Of a stretch of DNA of 64,000 nt, positions 10,538-23,630 are shown one piece after another. This DNA comes from Neobacillus niacini (GTDB lineage Bacteria; Bacillota; Bacilli; Bacillales; Cytobacillaceae). The notes below the pieces were generated by a model. It was not told the DNA's origin. It did no database searches and saw only the letters and a list, made by a program, of their open reading frames with translations. The translations under genes were made by a program, and so were the position numbers. Every line of letters starts with the position of its first letter. The first letter of the stretch is position 1. The stretch covers positions 45,001 to 109,000 of the forward strand of contig NZ_JAUSZN010000003.1 of assembly GCF_030817595.1 (NCBI RefSeq), in the 5' to 3' direction.

Positions 10538-10566
10538 TTGCAAAATTATTTTCCATTTATTATTAT
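10538..10566 (+). promoter_or_regulatory. Sigma-A promoter of groESL
   Basis: TTGCAA (10538-10543), a 17-base spacer and TATTAT (10561-10566) lie directly upstream of the CIRCE operator, the arrangement found at Bacillus groE promoters. Confidence 0.8.
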
Positions 10567-10576
10567 AAGAATTGTG

Positions 10577-10603
10577 TTAGCACTCATGTTAAGAGAGTGC
10601 TAA
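10577..10603. promoter_or_regulatory. CIRCE operator (HrcA site)
   Basis: A perfect TTAGCACTC-N9-GAGTGCTAA inverted repeat between the promoter and groES. HrcA binds it and represses until heat stress titrates GroEL. Confidence 0.98.
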
Positions 10604-10643
10604 TAAGTCAGAATTACATATTTATTTGAGGAGGTTGTTTGAT

Positions 10644-10931
10644 TTGTTAAGACCACTAGGTGATCGTATTGTCATTGAGCTTGTCGAATCAGAAGAAAAA
10701 ACTGCAAGCGGTATCGTGTTACCAGACTCAGCTAAGGAAAAGCCTCAAGAAGGAAGAGTTGTTGCCGTAGGTACAGGCCGAGTGCTTGAAAATGGCGAAC
10801 GTGTTGCTCTTGAAGTTTCTGTAGGCGATCGTATTATCTTCTCAAAATACTCAGGTACAGAAGTAAAGTTTGAAGGCAACGAATATTTAATTTTACGCGA
10901 AAACGATATCCTTGCTGTAGTTGGCGAATAA
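10644..10931 (+). CDS. groES: Co-chaperonin GroES
   Basis: GroES is the heptameric lid of the GroEL folding chamber. The 95-residue product reads [28 protein letters not shown] and contains the mobile-loop region and the C-terminal ENDILAVV strand. The TTG start is chosen because GAGGAGG lies 9 bases upstream and the resulting N-terminus matches B. subtilis GroES. An upstream in-frame TTG would begin inside that ribosome site. Regulated by HrcA through CIRCE. Confidence 0.97.
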   Translation: MLRPLGDRIVIELVESEEKTASGIVLPDSAKEKPQEGRVVAVGTGRVLENGERVALEVSVGDRIIFSKYSGTEVKFEGNEYLILRENDILAVVGE

Positions 10932-10959
10932 GGATTTTTTAAAACAATATTAAGTTTAA

Positions 10960-12616
<1,657 letters not shown>

Positions 12617-12668
12617 TAGGGGGTTAAAACCTTGTTATATCAACGTCTAAAATGATAATATGCTTTTC

Positions 12669-12689
12669 TTGTCCTCGGATTTGTCCTCG
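12669..12689 (+). other. Left arm-type integrase binding repeats
   Basis: Two direct copies of TTGTCCTC start 12 bases apart (12669 and 12681), 53 bases from the attachment core. The same pair with the same spacing appears at 31457 and 31469 near the far end, so they probably bind the N-terminal arm domain of the element's integrase. Confidence 0.65.
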
Positions 12690-12727
12690 TTTTATAAAAA
12701 ACATGGCAACCTGCGACAAAAAGATAA

Positions 12728-13888
12728 CTATAGGAGAAGGTCTTTCATCAGTTTGCTAAACTGTTGGGAGGCCTTTTCTTCCATATTAACGGTCATATGA
12801 GCATAGATATTCATCGTAGTATTAATATCCGTATGTCCAAGACGCTGTTGTATTTCTTTAATGCCGACTCCAGCTTCAATCAATAATGAAGTGTGGGTAT
12901 GTCTAAATGAGTGTGGAGTAATGTTCTTTTCTATTTCTGCCTTTTTAAGCAGTCGTTTAAGTCTGGTCTCAACGACTTTTCTTAATTGTGGGTGTCCATC
13001 CTCGCGAGCAAAAATAAATCGGTTATCCTCGTAAACGATTTTTAATTTAATCTCATTTTGTTTAATCCGGTGTTTTTTTAACATGTTCACTAGCATTTCA
13101 TCAATTCTGATTGAACGGACTGATCCTTTTGTCTTTGGCGTTAAAAGCTGATATTTTTCAAAATGATTGGTAGGGTTATAAAGAGTTTTAGTAACTCGGA
13201 TAGTACCCTGCTTTTCGTTAAAATCCCCCCATTTTAGGGCCAATAATTCACCTATTCGTAATCCGGTATAGGAAAGTACTGTGAAGACAAGATGATCCAT
13301 TTCAAGCCCGTCTGTATAGGCTAGTTTAAGAAAATGAGCAAGCTCTTCTTTTTCCAGAAAGACAATATCCTCTTCTGCTTTCTCCAGTTCTTCAATACTT
13401 TGCTGCTTTTTAGGCATTTTGAAATCCTCAGTAGGATTATTTTTTATCAGCCCTTGAGTTAATGCTTTCCGAAAAATCATTCTTCCACAAGCATGAATAC
13501 CATCCATATAATTTTGGCTGTATTTTTCGTTTAATTCCAGAATTCTTTCTTCATACATTTTCTTAGTAATGCGGCTGATTGGATAAGGTCCCCAAACAGA
13601 GATAAAATGTTTCATTTCCTTTTCTCGAGCTCTCACACTGCTTATTTTCACACCACTGCGTCCATACGTTTTTAACCAATCCTGGGCAAATTTTTCAAAA
13701 GGCATATCGGACTCTTTGGTAAAGGTCCCATTTTGGATTTCTAATTCTACAAGGCGAGCTGCAGCCTTTGCCTCTCGTTGTGTTTTAAAGCCGCTTTTAG
13801 ATATCTCTTTACGTTTCTTTGTGAGTGGATCCAGCCCTAAATAAATATGATAACTCCATGTTTTTCCTCGTTGTCTGAATTTTGCCAT
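12728..13888 (-). CDS. Tyrosine recombinase (site-specific integrase)
   Basis: A 386-residue phage/ICE-type integrase. The N-terminus (residues ~1-55, GKTWSYHIYLGLDPLTKKRKEISKSGF) is the arm-binding domain, followed by a SAM-like core-binding domain (~65-165) and the catalytic domain with R in TGLRIGEL, HSFRHTH, GHTDI and the nucleophile in MNIYAHMT. It lies next to the groEL-side attachment site and reads toward it, the usual arrangement. It should catalyse insertion and excision at the groEL end. It is distantly related to the broken integrase at 31.7-32.9 kb. Confidence 0.95.
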   Translation of the reverse strand: MAKFRQRGKTWSYHIYLGLDPLTKKRKEISKSGFKTQREAKAAARLVELEIQNGTFTKESDMPFEKFAQDWLKTYGRSGVKISSVRAREKEMKHFISVWGPYPISRITKKMYEERILELNEKYSQNYMDGIHACGRMIFRKALTQGLIKNNPTEDFKMPKKQQSIEELEKAEEDIVFLEKEELAHFLKLAYTDGLEMDHLVFTVLSYTGLRIGELLALKWGDFNEKQGTIRVTKTLYNPTNHFEKYQLLTPKTKGSVRSIRIDEMLVNMLKKHRIKQNEIKLKIVYEDNRFIFAREDGHPQLRKVVETRLKRLLKKAEIEKNITPHSFRHTHTSLLIEAGVGIKEIQQRLGHTDINTTMNIYAHMTVNMEEKASQQFSKLMKDLLL

Positions 13889-13906
13889 GTTAGCTTCACT
13901 CCTTTT

Positions 13907-14446
13907 TCATTTTTCAATATAAATTTCAAAAAGTTCATTTAGGGATTTATCAATTTCTTCCTTTTCTTTTTGAGCTAATTTTAAAAGTTCATATTTTTCC
14001 GATGGTGAAAATCCACCTTTTTTAATTCCCATTCCAAAGCCGTTTTTCGCTTTAAGGATAGAATTAAAGATTTTCTGTAAATAATCTAGCTCTTTATTCT
14101 CTTGATTTCCGATGGCATGATCACACGTTAGAAAAAATAATATATCATGTATTTTTAATATTTGTTCTCTTACACCAGGTTCAGTTTTACTAAGCATTTG
14201 ATTAAAGTCTTCAGTGTATCGAATAACTTGGTATTCATCAAAGTTAACAATGTCATCCCCTCTTGTAAGGTAATCCATTGAAACCCCAAAATATTTGGCT
14301 ATTTCTAAAACTAAATCAAAATCAGGACTTCGATCGCCACGTTCATAATTACCTAGAGTTGTAAAAGGAATTCCCAATTCAGAGGCTAATTCCCTTAAAG
14401 TCATGTTTTTCCTTTTCCTTAGTTCCCTGATCCGTTCTCCAAGCAT
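13907..14446 (-). CDS. XRE-family repressor of the integrative element
   Basis: A 179-residue protein with an N-terminal Cro/CI-type helix-turn-helix (GERIRELRKRKNMTLRELASELGIPFTTLGNYERGDRSPD, residues 3-42) and a helical C-terminal part of unknown fold. It lies just upstream of int and diverges from the next XRE gene, which is the layout of a phage or phage-satellite repressor switch. It presumably represses the rightward replication genes. It has no LexA-type protease domain, so induction by self-cleavage is unlikely. Confidence 0.9.
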   Translation of the reverse strand: MLGERIRELRKRKNMTLRELASELGIPFTTLGNYERGDRSPDFDLVLEIAKYFGVSMDYLTRGDDIVNFDEYQVIRYTEDFNQMLSKTEPGVREQILKIHDILFFLTCDHAIGNQENKELDYLQKIFNSILKAKNGFGMGIKKGGFSPSEKYELLKLAQKEKEEIDKSLNELFEIYIEK

Positions 14447-14463
14447 ATTACTTTCCTCCTAAT

Positions 14464-14562
14464 GAGTAATTACACTTTAATGTTACACGATATGAGTACA
14501 AATTTCAACTTGAATTACTCTAAATTGGTTGATATTATTAATTTGTACCCAATTTGAGTAAT
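14464..14562. promoter_or_regulatory. Divergent operator region between the two XRE genes
   Basis: GAGTAAT occurs at 14464 and 14556 and its complement ATTACTC at 14514. GTACAAATT (14496-14504) and AATTTGTAC (14540-14548) form a second inverted pair. Repeated palindromic half-sites between divergent regulators are expected for a CI/Cro-like switch. Confidence 0.6.
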
Positions 14563-14578
14563 AAATGGAGGTGTGATT

Positions 14579-14854
14579 ATGGAATGTACAATACAAGTTA
14601 AGCATGAACAGTACCTAAGTATTGATGGAATGAGAGTAAAAATTGCCCGGGTTGAAAAAGATTGGACAATAACAAAACTTGCCGAAATGTCAGGCGTAAC
14701 AAGAAAAACCATTGGAGAAATTGAAAGAGGAAGCAAAAAAAGAATACGTCCTTCTACAATACAACAAATTGCTATTACGCTAGATAAGCAAGTCGAATAT
14801 TTTTGTACCAGAATTGAAAAAAGGATAGAAGGGGTGGGATTGGATGAACTTTAA
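14579..14854 (+). CDS. XRE-family regulator (Cro-like)
   Basis: A 91-residue helix-turn-helix protein (MRVKIARVEKDWTITKLAEMSGVTRKTIGEIERGSKKRIRPSTIQQIAITL). The ATG follows GGAGGTG at 6 bases, and the in-frame GTG six bases earlier overlaps that ribosome site. As first gene of the rightward operon, facing a CI-like repressor, it is a plausible Cro/Str-type counter-regulator. Confidence 0.85.
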   Translation: MECTIQVKHEQYLSIDGMRVKIARVEKDWTITKLAEMSGVTRKTIGEIERGSKKRIRPSTIQQIAITLDKQVEYFCTRIEKRIEGVGLDEL

Positions 14855-14884
14855 AATGGATTTACCAAAGGGTGAGGTGGAAAC

Positions 14885-15157
14885 ATGCTTGAAATAAAGC
14901 TGGATGACGATGAGTTAAAGGCTCTTTATTTGGCTGAGGTACAAAAGCGATTAGACAAAATCGAACATCAATCAATGCTAATGGATACAAAGCAATTGTG
15001 TAAAATGCTCTCGTTATCATGGCCCACAGTAGAAAAACTATTCCTTAGTGATCCAAACTTTCCATCCATACGAATAGGGAAGAAGTGGGTATTTAATCGA
15101 AAACATGTCCAGGACTACATTGACCGTTGGTCGATTGAAAAGAAGAAAAATGCGTAG
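14885..15157 (+). CDS. Excisionase-like helix-turn-helix protein
   Basis: A 90-residue protein. After an acidic N-terminal segment, residues ~33-82 read LMDTKQLCKMLSLSWPTVEKLFLSDPNFPSIRIGKKWVFNRKHVQDYIDRW, the MerR/excisionase (HTH_17) winged-helix pattern. Such proteins direct excision or regulate early genes of Firmicute phages and islands. It follows GGTGAGGTGG and is in line with the replication genes. Confidence 0.82.
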   Translation: MLEIKLDDDELKALYLAEVQKRLDKIEHQSMLMDTKQLCKMLSLSWPTVEKLFLSDPNFPSIRIGKKWVFNRKHVQDYIDRWSIEKKKNA

Positions 15158-15168
15158 GTGAGGTGATA

Positions 15169-16014
15169 ATGCAGGGATGGATTAAGTTACATCGTCAAAT
15201 TCAAGACCATTGGTTATATAAAGAGAAAAGGATTTTCTCAAAATATGAGGCTTGGATTGATCTATTGATGATGGCCAGCCATAAAGATACTAAGTTTATT
15301 CACGGTAATGAATTGATTGAATTAGAAAAAGGAAGCTTTGTTACATCTGAATTAAAACTAATGGAACGTTGGAAATGGGGAAAGTCAAAATTAAGAGGTT
15401 TTTTAGAAATTCTCGAAAAAGACGGAATGATCATCAAAAAATCAGACCACAAAAAAACCATGATAACCATATGTAAATACAGTGTTTATCACGATTCAGA
15501 AAACGAAAACAGACCACAAGCAGACTACGAGCAGACCGCTGGCAGACCGTTAGCAGACACAATCAAGAATGTAAAGAATGATAAAGAAGATATAAATACT
15601 TCTTGTCGCAAGTCGCAAACTTACGATGAAGAGAGTGTTCCTTTTCAGTTATCATTAAGGCTTTTACATAACATCAGGAAAACCAACGAGGCATTTAAAG
15701 AGCCTGACCTTCAAAAATGGTCAAATGATATCCGATTGATGATGGAAAGAGACAATAGAACAGAAGACCAAATTAAATATTTAATCGATTGGTGTCAGCA
15801 GGATTCTTTCTGGAAAACTAATATCCTTTCACCAGCAAAATTAAGAAAACAATATGATCAATTGGTAGCAAAGATTAAATCAGCAAATGAAAAGAAAAAG
15901 AAAAGTCCCCACGATATTCTAACAAAACGCCCGGAACATTGGCCGGAACGAAAACCCTTAACAAAAGAGGAATTACGTAAGATTGAAGAATTAGAGGCGG
16001 AAATGCCTTTTTAG
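15169..16014 (+). CDS. Phage-type replication initiator (DnaD-like)
   Basis: A 281-residue protein. The N-terminal ~110 residues (GWIKLHRQIQDHWLYKEKRIFSKYEAWIDLLMMA...) match the winged-helix part of phage replisome organisers. The C-terminal part (residues ~165-240) resembles a DnaD-type primosome segment with WCQQDSFWKTNILSPAKLRKQYDQL. The ATG follows GAGGTG, and an in-frame GTG two codons earlier lies inside that site. Followed by a DnaC-type loader, so it should mark the element's replication origin and recruit the helicase. Confidence 0.85.
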   Translation: MQGWIKLHRQIQDHWLYKEKRIFSKYEAWIDLLMMASHKDTKFIHGNELIELEKGSFVTSELKLMERWKWGKSKLRGFLEILEKDGMIIKKSDHKKTMITICKYSVYHDSENENRPQADYEQTAGRPLADTIKNVKNDKEDINTSCRKSQTYDEESVPFQLSLRLLHNIRKTNEAFKEPDLQKWSNDIRLMMERDNRTEDQIKYLIDWCQQDSFWKTNILSPAKLRKQYDQLVAKIKSANEKKKKSPHDILTKRPEHWPERKPLTKEELRKIEELEAEMPF

Positions 16015-16026
16015 GAGGTTGGATTG

Positions 16027-16911
16027 ATGCAAGCTATTAAGCGTTTTATGAAAATCGAGGATGTTTATAAAGATGCTGTTAAAAAAATAGTCCCGACATT
16101 AGCTGAACGAGACGATTTTGAAACGGAATACCAGTATAAATTGCCATGTCCTAGTTGTGGGGACGAAACTGCAAGTGGGTTATTTTATCGAATGATAAAT
16201 CAAGACGATTGGTATGCAGTTGGCAAAACGATGAAATGCTCAGTTTGTAGGGATAAGGAAGCTTTCAATGTTTATCAAAGTAAAAGCTTAGAAGAATTAA
16301 GAGCATTAATTGGTGAAAGGCTTACGAACGAGTATTTTCTCCTTCCGGAAGATTTAATGGCTGCTGGGTTTAAGAATTTCGAGAAAACTAACGATGTTAC
16401 TTCGAAGGCAAAAGAAACCGCAATGACATATACAAAAATGTTTTTGGCAGGTGAACTTTACAACTTGCTAATTATGGGAAATCCCGGAACAGGAAAAAGT
16501 CATCTATGCGCTGCAATTGCAAGGACTATAAAAGAAGTAAAAGAAAAAGGATTTTCCGTAGGTTTTTTAACTACAGGTCAGTTGCTATCAATGTTTAAGA
16601 CAACCTACAGAAAAGGAGCTTCTAAATCTGAAGAAGATATTTTTAGGGATATTAAAAGATTAGATCTTCTAGTCCTGGATGATGTGGGCTCAGAGGCAAT
16701 CGGGGGAAATGACGATTGGAGAAAGGGGTTGTTATTTCAGATTGTAGAAAGCCGGTCTGGGAAACCGACAATCTACACAAGCAATTTGACGGATACAGAC
16801 TTACCATTTGCAGTGGGAGATCGAGTCTCTAGCCGTCTTTATAATAATACAAAATTTATAGACTTGTTCATAGAAAATTATGATTATAGAAAAAAACTCC
16901 AGGTTCATTAA
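16027..16911 (+). CDS. DnaC/DnaI-type helicase loader ATPase
   Basis: A 294-residue AAA+ ATPase with an N-terminal four-cysteine zinc ribbon (CPSCGDE...CSVCRDKE, residues ~40-80) and a loader domain with Walker A GNPGTGKSH, Walker B LLVLDDVGSE, sensor YTSNLTD and an arginine in DRVSSRL. It should load the host DnaB/DnaC helicase at the origin opened by the preceding initiator. ATG is preferred over a TTG one codon upstream because AGGAGG is better spaced. Confidence 0.9.
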   Translation: MQAIKRFMKIEDVYKDAVKKIVPTLAERDDFETEYQYKLPCPSCGDETASGLFYRMINQDDWYAVGKTMKCSVCRDKEAFNVYQSKSLEELRALIGERLTNEYFLLPEDLMAAGFKNFEKTNDVTSKAKETAMTYTKMFLAGELYNLLIMGNPGTGKSHLCAAIARTIKEVKEKGFSVGFLTTGQLLSMFKTTYRKGASKSEEDIFRDIKRLDLLVLDDVGSEAIGGNDDWRKGLLFQIVESRSGKPTIYTSNLTDTDLPFAVGDRVSSRLYNNTKFIDLFIENYDYRKKLQVH

Positions 16912-17284
16912 ATGGATTTTTCTAAGGTGGGAATAAATGTATCGAGTAATAGATACAAAATGTAAGGTAAATCAGCCCACATACATGCCATTTTTTCCTT
17001 AAGGGCTTGCTAGAGAAACTTACAGAGAGCCCAAAAACGATTCTCAAGGGCTCCTGTGGGTTCACAACATTATCATCCTTGTCCTTTGTTTACACTTAAG
17101 AACTGAAAAACAAAAACTGGCTTAGAAGGGCTCGGAGAGAATTTAATATTCCAGAAAAAAGGAATTATTTTCACAATCATAATGAATCATATACGGGTTT
17201 TTTTATCACGTTTTGTAAACTTAAAATTGGCGAAACCCTTGATGTACTGGAATATTTCTAGTTTACAAGAAAAGGAGCCAAAGT
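16912..17284. other. Gene-poor spacer in the element
   Basis: No convincing gene. A 22-codon reading frame starting MYRVIDTKCK at about 16937 looks like a truncated remnant. The rest is A+T-rich without clear repeats. A ribosome site AAAGGAG at the end belongs to the next gene. Confidence 0.5.
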
Positions 17285-17506
17285 ATGAATAAACATTTTA
17301 CTAAAGACATTAGGATTAACAAGCCTCAAGACATTAGAAGGATGTTAGCAAAGGTGATTAATATTTTGCTGAAGGATGGAGAAATGACAATAGATAAGGC
17401 AAAAACAATTGCAACATTATCGAATACAGCTTTAAAGTCAATGGAATTGGGCGATTTAGCGGAAAGAATGAACAAGATTGAGAAAATGCTTGAAAACCAG
17501 GAATAG
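17285..17506 (+). CDS. Hypothetical protein of the integrative element
   Basis: A 73-residue, charged, probably all-helical protein without cysteines or a signal. The C-terminal half (MELGDLAERMNKIEKMLENQ) has heptad character that suggests a short coiled coil. It has a good AAAGGAG site. I do not recognise the family. Its place after replication genes fits small conserved early genes of phages and satellites. Confidence 0.65.
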   Translation: MNKHFTKDIRINKPQDIRRMLAKVINILLKDGEMTIDKAKTIATLSNTALKSMELGDLAERMNKIEKMLENQE

Positions 17507-17535
17507 CAAAGAAATTTTGAAAGGACCGATTTTGA

Positions 17536-17913
17536 ATGAGTTTAAAATCTCGGCTGAAACATCTTGAGCGAAATATAAAGCCAAAGGGAAAAGACCCTGT
17601 TCAAGAGTGGCAAGATAGAGTTAAAAGGCATGAAGAAATGGAAAGCCTTTCTCCCGCTATCGAAGAAGGAGATTTGCAAGCTTGCATTCGCTATTGCCAG
17701 CTGTGTGAGGAGAGTGTTGTTGACAGGACATACTATTACCGGGATGTTTATATTAAGGTCGCTGCAATGAACGTAGGCTGTGAACCGAGATATGAGGATG
17801 AGACAGGGATCGATGTTTGGTATTACAATCTAAAGGCCACATATAAATACTTGGAAGAGAAGGGAAAGGTTGCGAATACTAAGGAACCCGCTTTGAAGAT
17901 TTGGAAATTTTAA
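17536..17913 (+). CDS. Hypothetical protein of the integrative element
   Basis: A 125-residue protein. The N-terminus (MSLKSRLKHLERNIKPKGKDPVQEWQDRVKRHEEM) is basic and helical. The middle has CIRYCQLCEES and later a tyrosine-rich TYYYRDVYIKV. The function is not recognised. The ribosome site is GAAAGGA. Confidence 0.65.
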   Translation: MSLKSRLKHLERNIKPKGKDPVQEWQDRVKRHEEMESLSPAIEEGDLQACIRYCQLCEESVVDRTYYYRDVYIKVAAMNVGCEPRYEDETGIDVWYYNLKATYKYLEEKGKVANTKEPALKIWKF

Positions 17914-17924
17914 GGCTTATTCAA

Positions 17925-18092
17925 ACACAATAGGTCTTATGTACTCACCTAATAAAATTTTTGGCATATCTTTTGGTCCTATTTGGCTTCCAATGACGTC
18001 TCTTATTCCTGGGTTAGGAATTGGATTTATTATTCGTCATATTTTAATAAAAAAAGGTTCTAAACCCAATTATCGTGGGAAACCTTCTTAAT
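17925..18092 (+). pseudogene. C-terminal remnant of a small membrane protein
   Basis: The reading frame SPNKIFGISFGPIWLPM...GLGIGFIIRHILIKKGS lacks an N-terminal half and a start. It aligns with the last third of the frameshifted gene at 30933-31212 (ILGISFGPIWLPMLSLIPGLGIGFFILYILIK). The similarity continues for about 250 bases past the stop in both places. Confidence 0.7.
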
Positions 18093-18345
18093 TAAGGATT
18101 AAGGGAAGCAAATCTTTTTGGAAATTGGATCCAACGATAATTTTACAGTATATTTGGTTATCGGAATTAATGGTTGCTACGGTTAACCAGACCCTAAAAA
18201 CCGGCGTACATTGTGTTCAAAATGTACTCCTTTTGGTGAAAATTTAACATCTTATGCACATTAAACGGAACAAATCAATTATGTCCACTAATATGTGAGC
18301 GTTAGCGGTCCCTTTACTTTGAAGAAGGGGCGTGTAACCTTGATA
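17925..18345 (+). repeat. Diverged direct repeat bracketing the collagen region, left copy
   Basis: This segment is homologous, at moderate divergence, to about 31040-31400. Shared landmarks are the membrane-protein tail, 'aatggttgctacgg', 'atgcac.ttaa' and 'ttgaagaagg'. The two copies lie in the same orientation on either side of the 13-kb collagen/glycosyltransferase block. Confidence 0.65.
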
Positions 18346-18418
18346 GGTGTTGGAGCAGTGGTATCCCGCTCCATATCCAAGAGAAACAAGCCCCTGCAAG
18401 GTTCAAAGTCAAGGGCAC
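18305..18418. other. Long imperfect hairpin
   Basis: 'ccctttactttgaa' pairs with 'ttcaaagtcaaggg' (one mismatch), 'aggggcgtg' with 'caagcccct' (one mismatch), and GGAGC with GCTCC at the tip. Nested inverted repeats over about 114 bases with no coding potential could be a structured RNA or a small inverted-repeat element. Confidence 0.5.
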
Positions 18419-18535
18419 ATATTATACATATCTAATTTGAAAGAGACTCTTAAAATCAAGGAATTTTCACCTTTAAGATTTGTATGAATCTGAAAACGTC
18501 TTTCAAATTGGAAGGGCGTTTTGTTATTTTACTTA

Positions 18536-18841
18536 TCAATAAATGGTCATATCTGTGATAAAACCAGTATGTGACCATTTACGAGAGTCCTCTATCACTC
18601 TTTCATCCGATAGGTTGTACAAAAACTGGAGAAATAGGAGACGGAACAACAATTCCGGCTCTTTGGCAGGTCTTCCGTAATAATCACAATAAGATTCTTT
18701 AACTAGGTCATTAATAAAAGAAAAGTTCACTAATTCATGAACTCGTCTTAAAAGGTGATTTTCAGATACAAACGAGTATAATTCCGAATGAAATGAAAGA
18801 GATGATTGATTATGGTTAAGTAACATCCCGATAAACTCCAA
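18536..18841 (-). pseudogene. IS1182-type transposase, N-terminal remnant
   Basis: A 101-residue reading frame with the N-terminal DUF772 pattern of IS1182-family transposases (HLLRRVHELVNFSFINDLVKESYCDYYGRPAKEPELLFRLLFLQFLYNLSDERVIED). It stops where a full enzyme would continue for another ~350 residues, so it is a dead fragment. Confidence 0.8.
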
Positions 18842-18924
18842 TACATAAATGATTTATCTCTATTTTAACAAAAAACGCATAAAGGCGTTTTTTCCAATTA
18901 ATGTATTCGTTTTGCAGTGCCCTC

Positions 18925-19236
18925 GCATAGGGGGATTTTTTTTATCTTTGAATATGTAGTAGCTTACGAATCTTCATCAGAATAGATAGATAATGTACTG
19001 GTACCCGATTTTTTGAAGGTGACTGAATTTAAAACATATATCTTACGAAATTGCTCTTTGGGTGATCTTTAGTTTAATTGTACCGGCCCACCCTTATTTT
19101 CCCATTAATATGATACTGAGTGTTATAAACAAGTGAAAATATTGAAATCAAATTTAAAAAATTTAGGGAACTTGTCCATTCCGAATAAATTTCCCATCAT
19201 ATAATACCGTAACTCTGATTAAAGGAGGTGGAAAAA
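18925..19236 (+). repeat. Shared upstream segment of collagen gene, copy 1
   Basis: About 310 bases that are nearly identical to 26827-27137 and clearly related to 23315-23630, each ending at a collagen-like gene start. It begins with a hairpin-plus-T-run. Near its 3' end 'CATATAATA' (19198-19206) fits the -10 of mother-cell sigma E/K promoters. The conserved 'gtgaaaatattgaaatcaaatttaaaaaatttaggg' stretch precedes it. The ribosome site is AAAGGAGGTG. Confidence 0.85.
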
Positions 19237-21903
<2,667 letters not shown>

Positions 21904-22367
21904 GGGGAATTTCCTTCTGTGGTTCTTTTATAAATGATAAAAAGCCATATTTGCACAAGAACAACTAATCTATAACTCTGCTTGAAAATATGATTGTTTC
22001 AGTAATATTAAGGGTCCTTCCAGTAATTTTAACAAAAATATACACTAAGCAATTTCAACACAATAAAACGCTGATTTTACTACTCTAAGGGGTGTATCCG
22101 GTTCCAAAAACATGGATTTTTGAGACGAATAATTGTTAACATAAAATGTGCGTGCTACTTCTATATAAAGCAGAGAATAGGTAGTACTATCATTCTTGTC
22201 AAAACAGCAGATGTGTTTATATGCTTATTCTTGTATGTCTATTATTTTGTAACACTCTCAGACATATCGATTATAGTTATAATCATATATCGATACAACT
22301 CAAGTATACATGTAACTTATTTATTTATTTTCCCCTATATCTATATAAAAAAGGGAGGTAATTCTAT
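21904..22367. other. Intergenic spacer
   Basis: A+T-rich. An 83-codon reading frame here (from about 22120) is hydrophobic by composition, lacks a ribosome site and is not accepted as a gene. GGGAGG at 22353 belongs to the next gene. Confidence 0.5.
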
Positions 22368-22670
22368 ATGATCAATGGTGAATTATTAGATGAATTGATC
22401 AATCTTGTTGAGGATGCTGGAGGTTTTATTTTTATCCAGGTAGGTACACCAGCTGAACGTCCTAAATCTCAAATGATTGGTAACTTGTTTATTGATATGA
22501 CAACACGTATTATCTATCGGTTTAATGGACAAATTTGGGAGCCATTACTGAGTTCATCTGATGTGACTGATCCTTCTGTATCTAAAAAAGTCACTGAATC
22601 GTCTGAAACTGTCAAAGCTACAAAACCTGAAGATTCTTCCCCAATTGTTCGGGCAAACAGCCCTTTTTAA
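22368..22670 (+). CDS. Hypothetical protein between collagen genes
   Basis: A 100-residue protein with a good GGGAGG site. Residues ~18-62 (GGFIFIQVGTPAERPKSQMIGNLFIDMTTRIIYRFNGQIWEPL) look like a compact beta domain. The last ~35 residues are Ser/Thr/Pro/Lys-rich and disordered. I do not recognise the family. It has no signal peptide. Its place between collagen-like genes suggests a role on the same structure, but nothing proves it. Confidence 0.6.
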   Translation: MINGELLDELINLVEDAGGFIFIQVGTPAERPKSQMIGNLFIDMTTRIIYRFNGQIWEPLLSSSDVTDPSVSKKVTESSETVKATKPEDSSPIVRANSPF

Positions 22671-22999
22671 TTTTATATAATTGAATTGAACTTTATAAAT
22701 AACTTCATCGTTGCTTAAAAAAATAATGATTTTAGTAAATTTATGAGACGAACATCAAAATCAAAGGAAACGAATTAACTACTATCTGCAGATTACAATC
22801 AGAATTCACCCCAACATGTCTGTTTAGAAATATTGGGCATTTAATTGTTTAAAACGACCAACTTTTTCTCTTACATTTTTGATATTTCTCATTACTCGTT
22901 TAAGAGTTTACTAACAGTGTCATTAATAGCAACCTCTCAAAAATAAAAATACAGATGATTAATATACCGGTTAAATAATAATTCCTCCTTTAGTAAACG
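22671..22999. other. Intergenic spacer
   Basis: No gene, repeat or strong hairpin seen. It ends where the collagen-tail remnant begins. Confidence 0.5.
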
Positions 23000-23086
23000 T
23001 CTGCGGCAGCAGTTACCATTCAGACTTTGGCAGGAGGCACACAAACAAACGTAAACGCTTCTATTGTCATTAAAAAATTAAATTAG
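23000..23086 (+). pseudogene. Tail of a BclA-type C-terminal domain
   Basis: An in-frame stretch [28 protein letters not shown] ends in a stop. It is nearly identical to the last 28 residues of the collagen protein at 27138-29438. The rest of that gene is missing. This is direct evidence that a fourth collagen-like gene existed here. Downstream remnants (NLQIQTTGEPYD then stop, about 23235) also recur before 26770. Confidence 0.85.
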
Positions 23087-23314
23087 TTTCGAATGGATAT
23101 GAAACTCTCACAAACTCAAAGTGAAGTTGTAAAGCAGTTTCCGAGCTTTCGATCAAACCGGCCGGATGAAAGGGAAGGAAATATTCGGCAGAAATTACCT
23201 TGGTCTCACAGGGCTCTAATGGAGAATTCAACAATCTGCAGATTCAAACAACTGGGGAGCCCTATGACTAAGGAACTTTTAGAATTAAAATCGTAATAAT
23301 TGTTAAATCTCCTG

Positions 23315-23630
23315 CATTAGGGAGATTTTTTTTATATTCGAATATGTAGTTGCAGCATAGGAATCTTCATCCGAATAGATAATGTACATGTTTTCCGGAG
23401 TATTTAAAGGTGACTGAATTGAAAACATATCTCATACGAAATTGTTCTGGGGTGATCTTTAATTTAGGCTTTTTATCGGCCAATTCTTATTTCCTATTAA
23501 TTTGATATCGAGTGTTATTAAAAAAAGTGAAAATATTGAAATCAAATTTAAAAAATTTAGGGAACTTGTCCATTCCAAATAAATTTCCCATCATATAATA
23601 CCGTATCTCTTATTAATGGAGGTGGAAAAA
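23315..23630 (+). repeat. Shared upstream segment of collagen gene, copy 2
   Basis: Homologue of the segments at 18925 and 26827, more diverged in its 5' half and almost identical in the last ~110 bases, including the putative 'CATATAATA' -10 and the ribosome site. It starts with the hairpin AATCTCCT...AGGGAGATT. Confidence 0.85.

Noticed and set aside
22120..22371. 83-codon hydrophobic frame before the small collagen-cluster protein
   Set aside because: No ribosome site, biased by A+T-rich DNA, and overlaps the ribosome site of the next gene.
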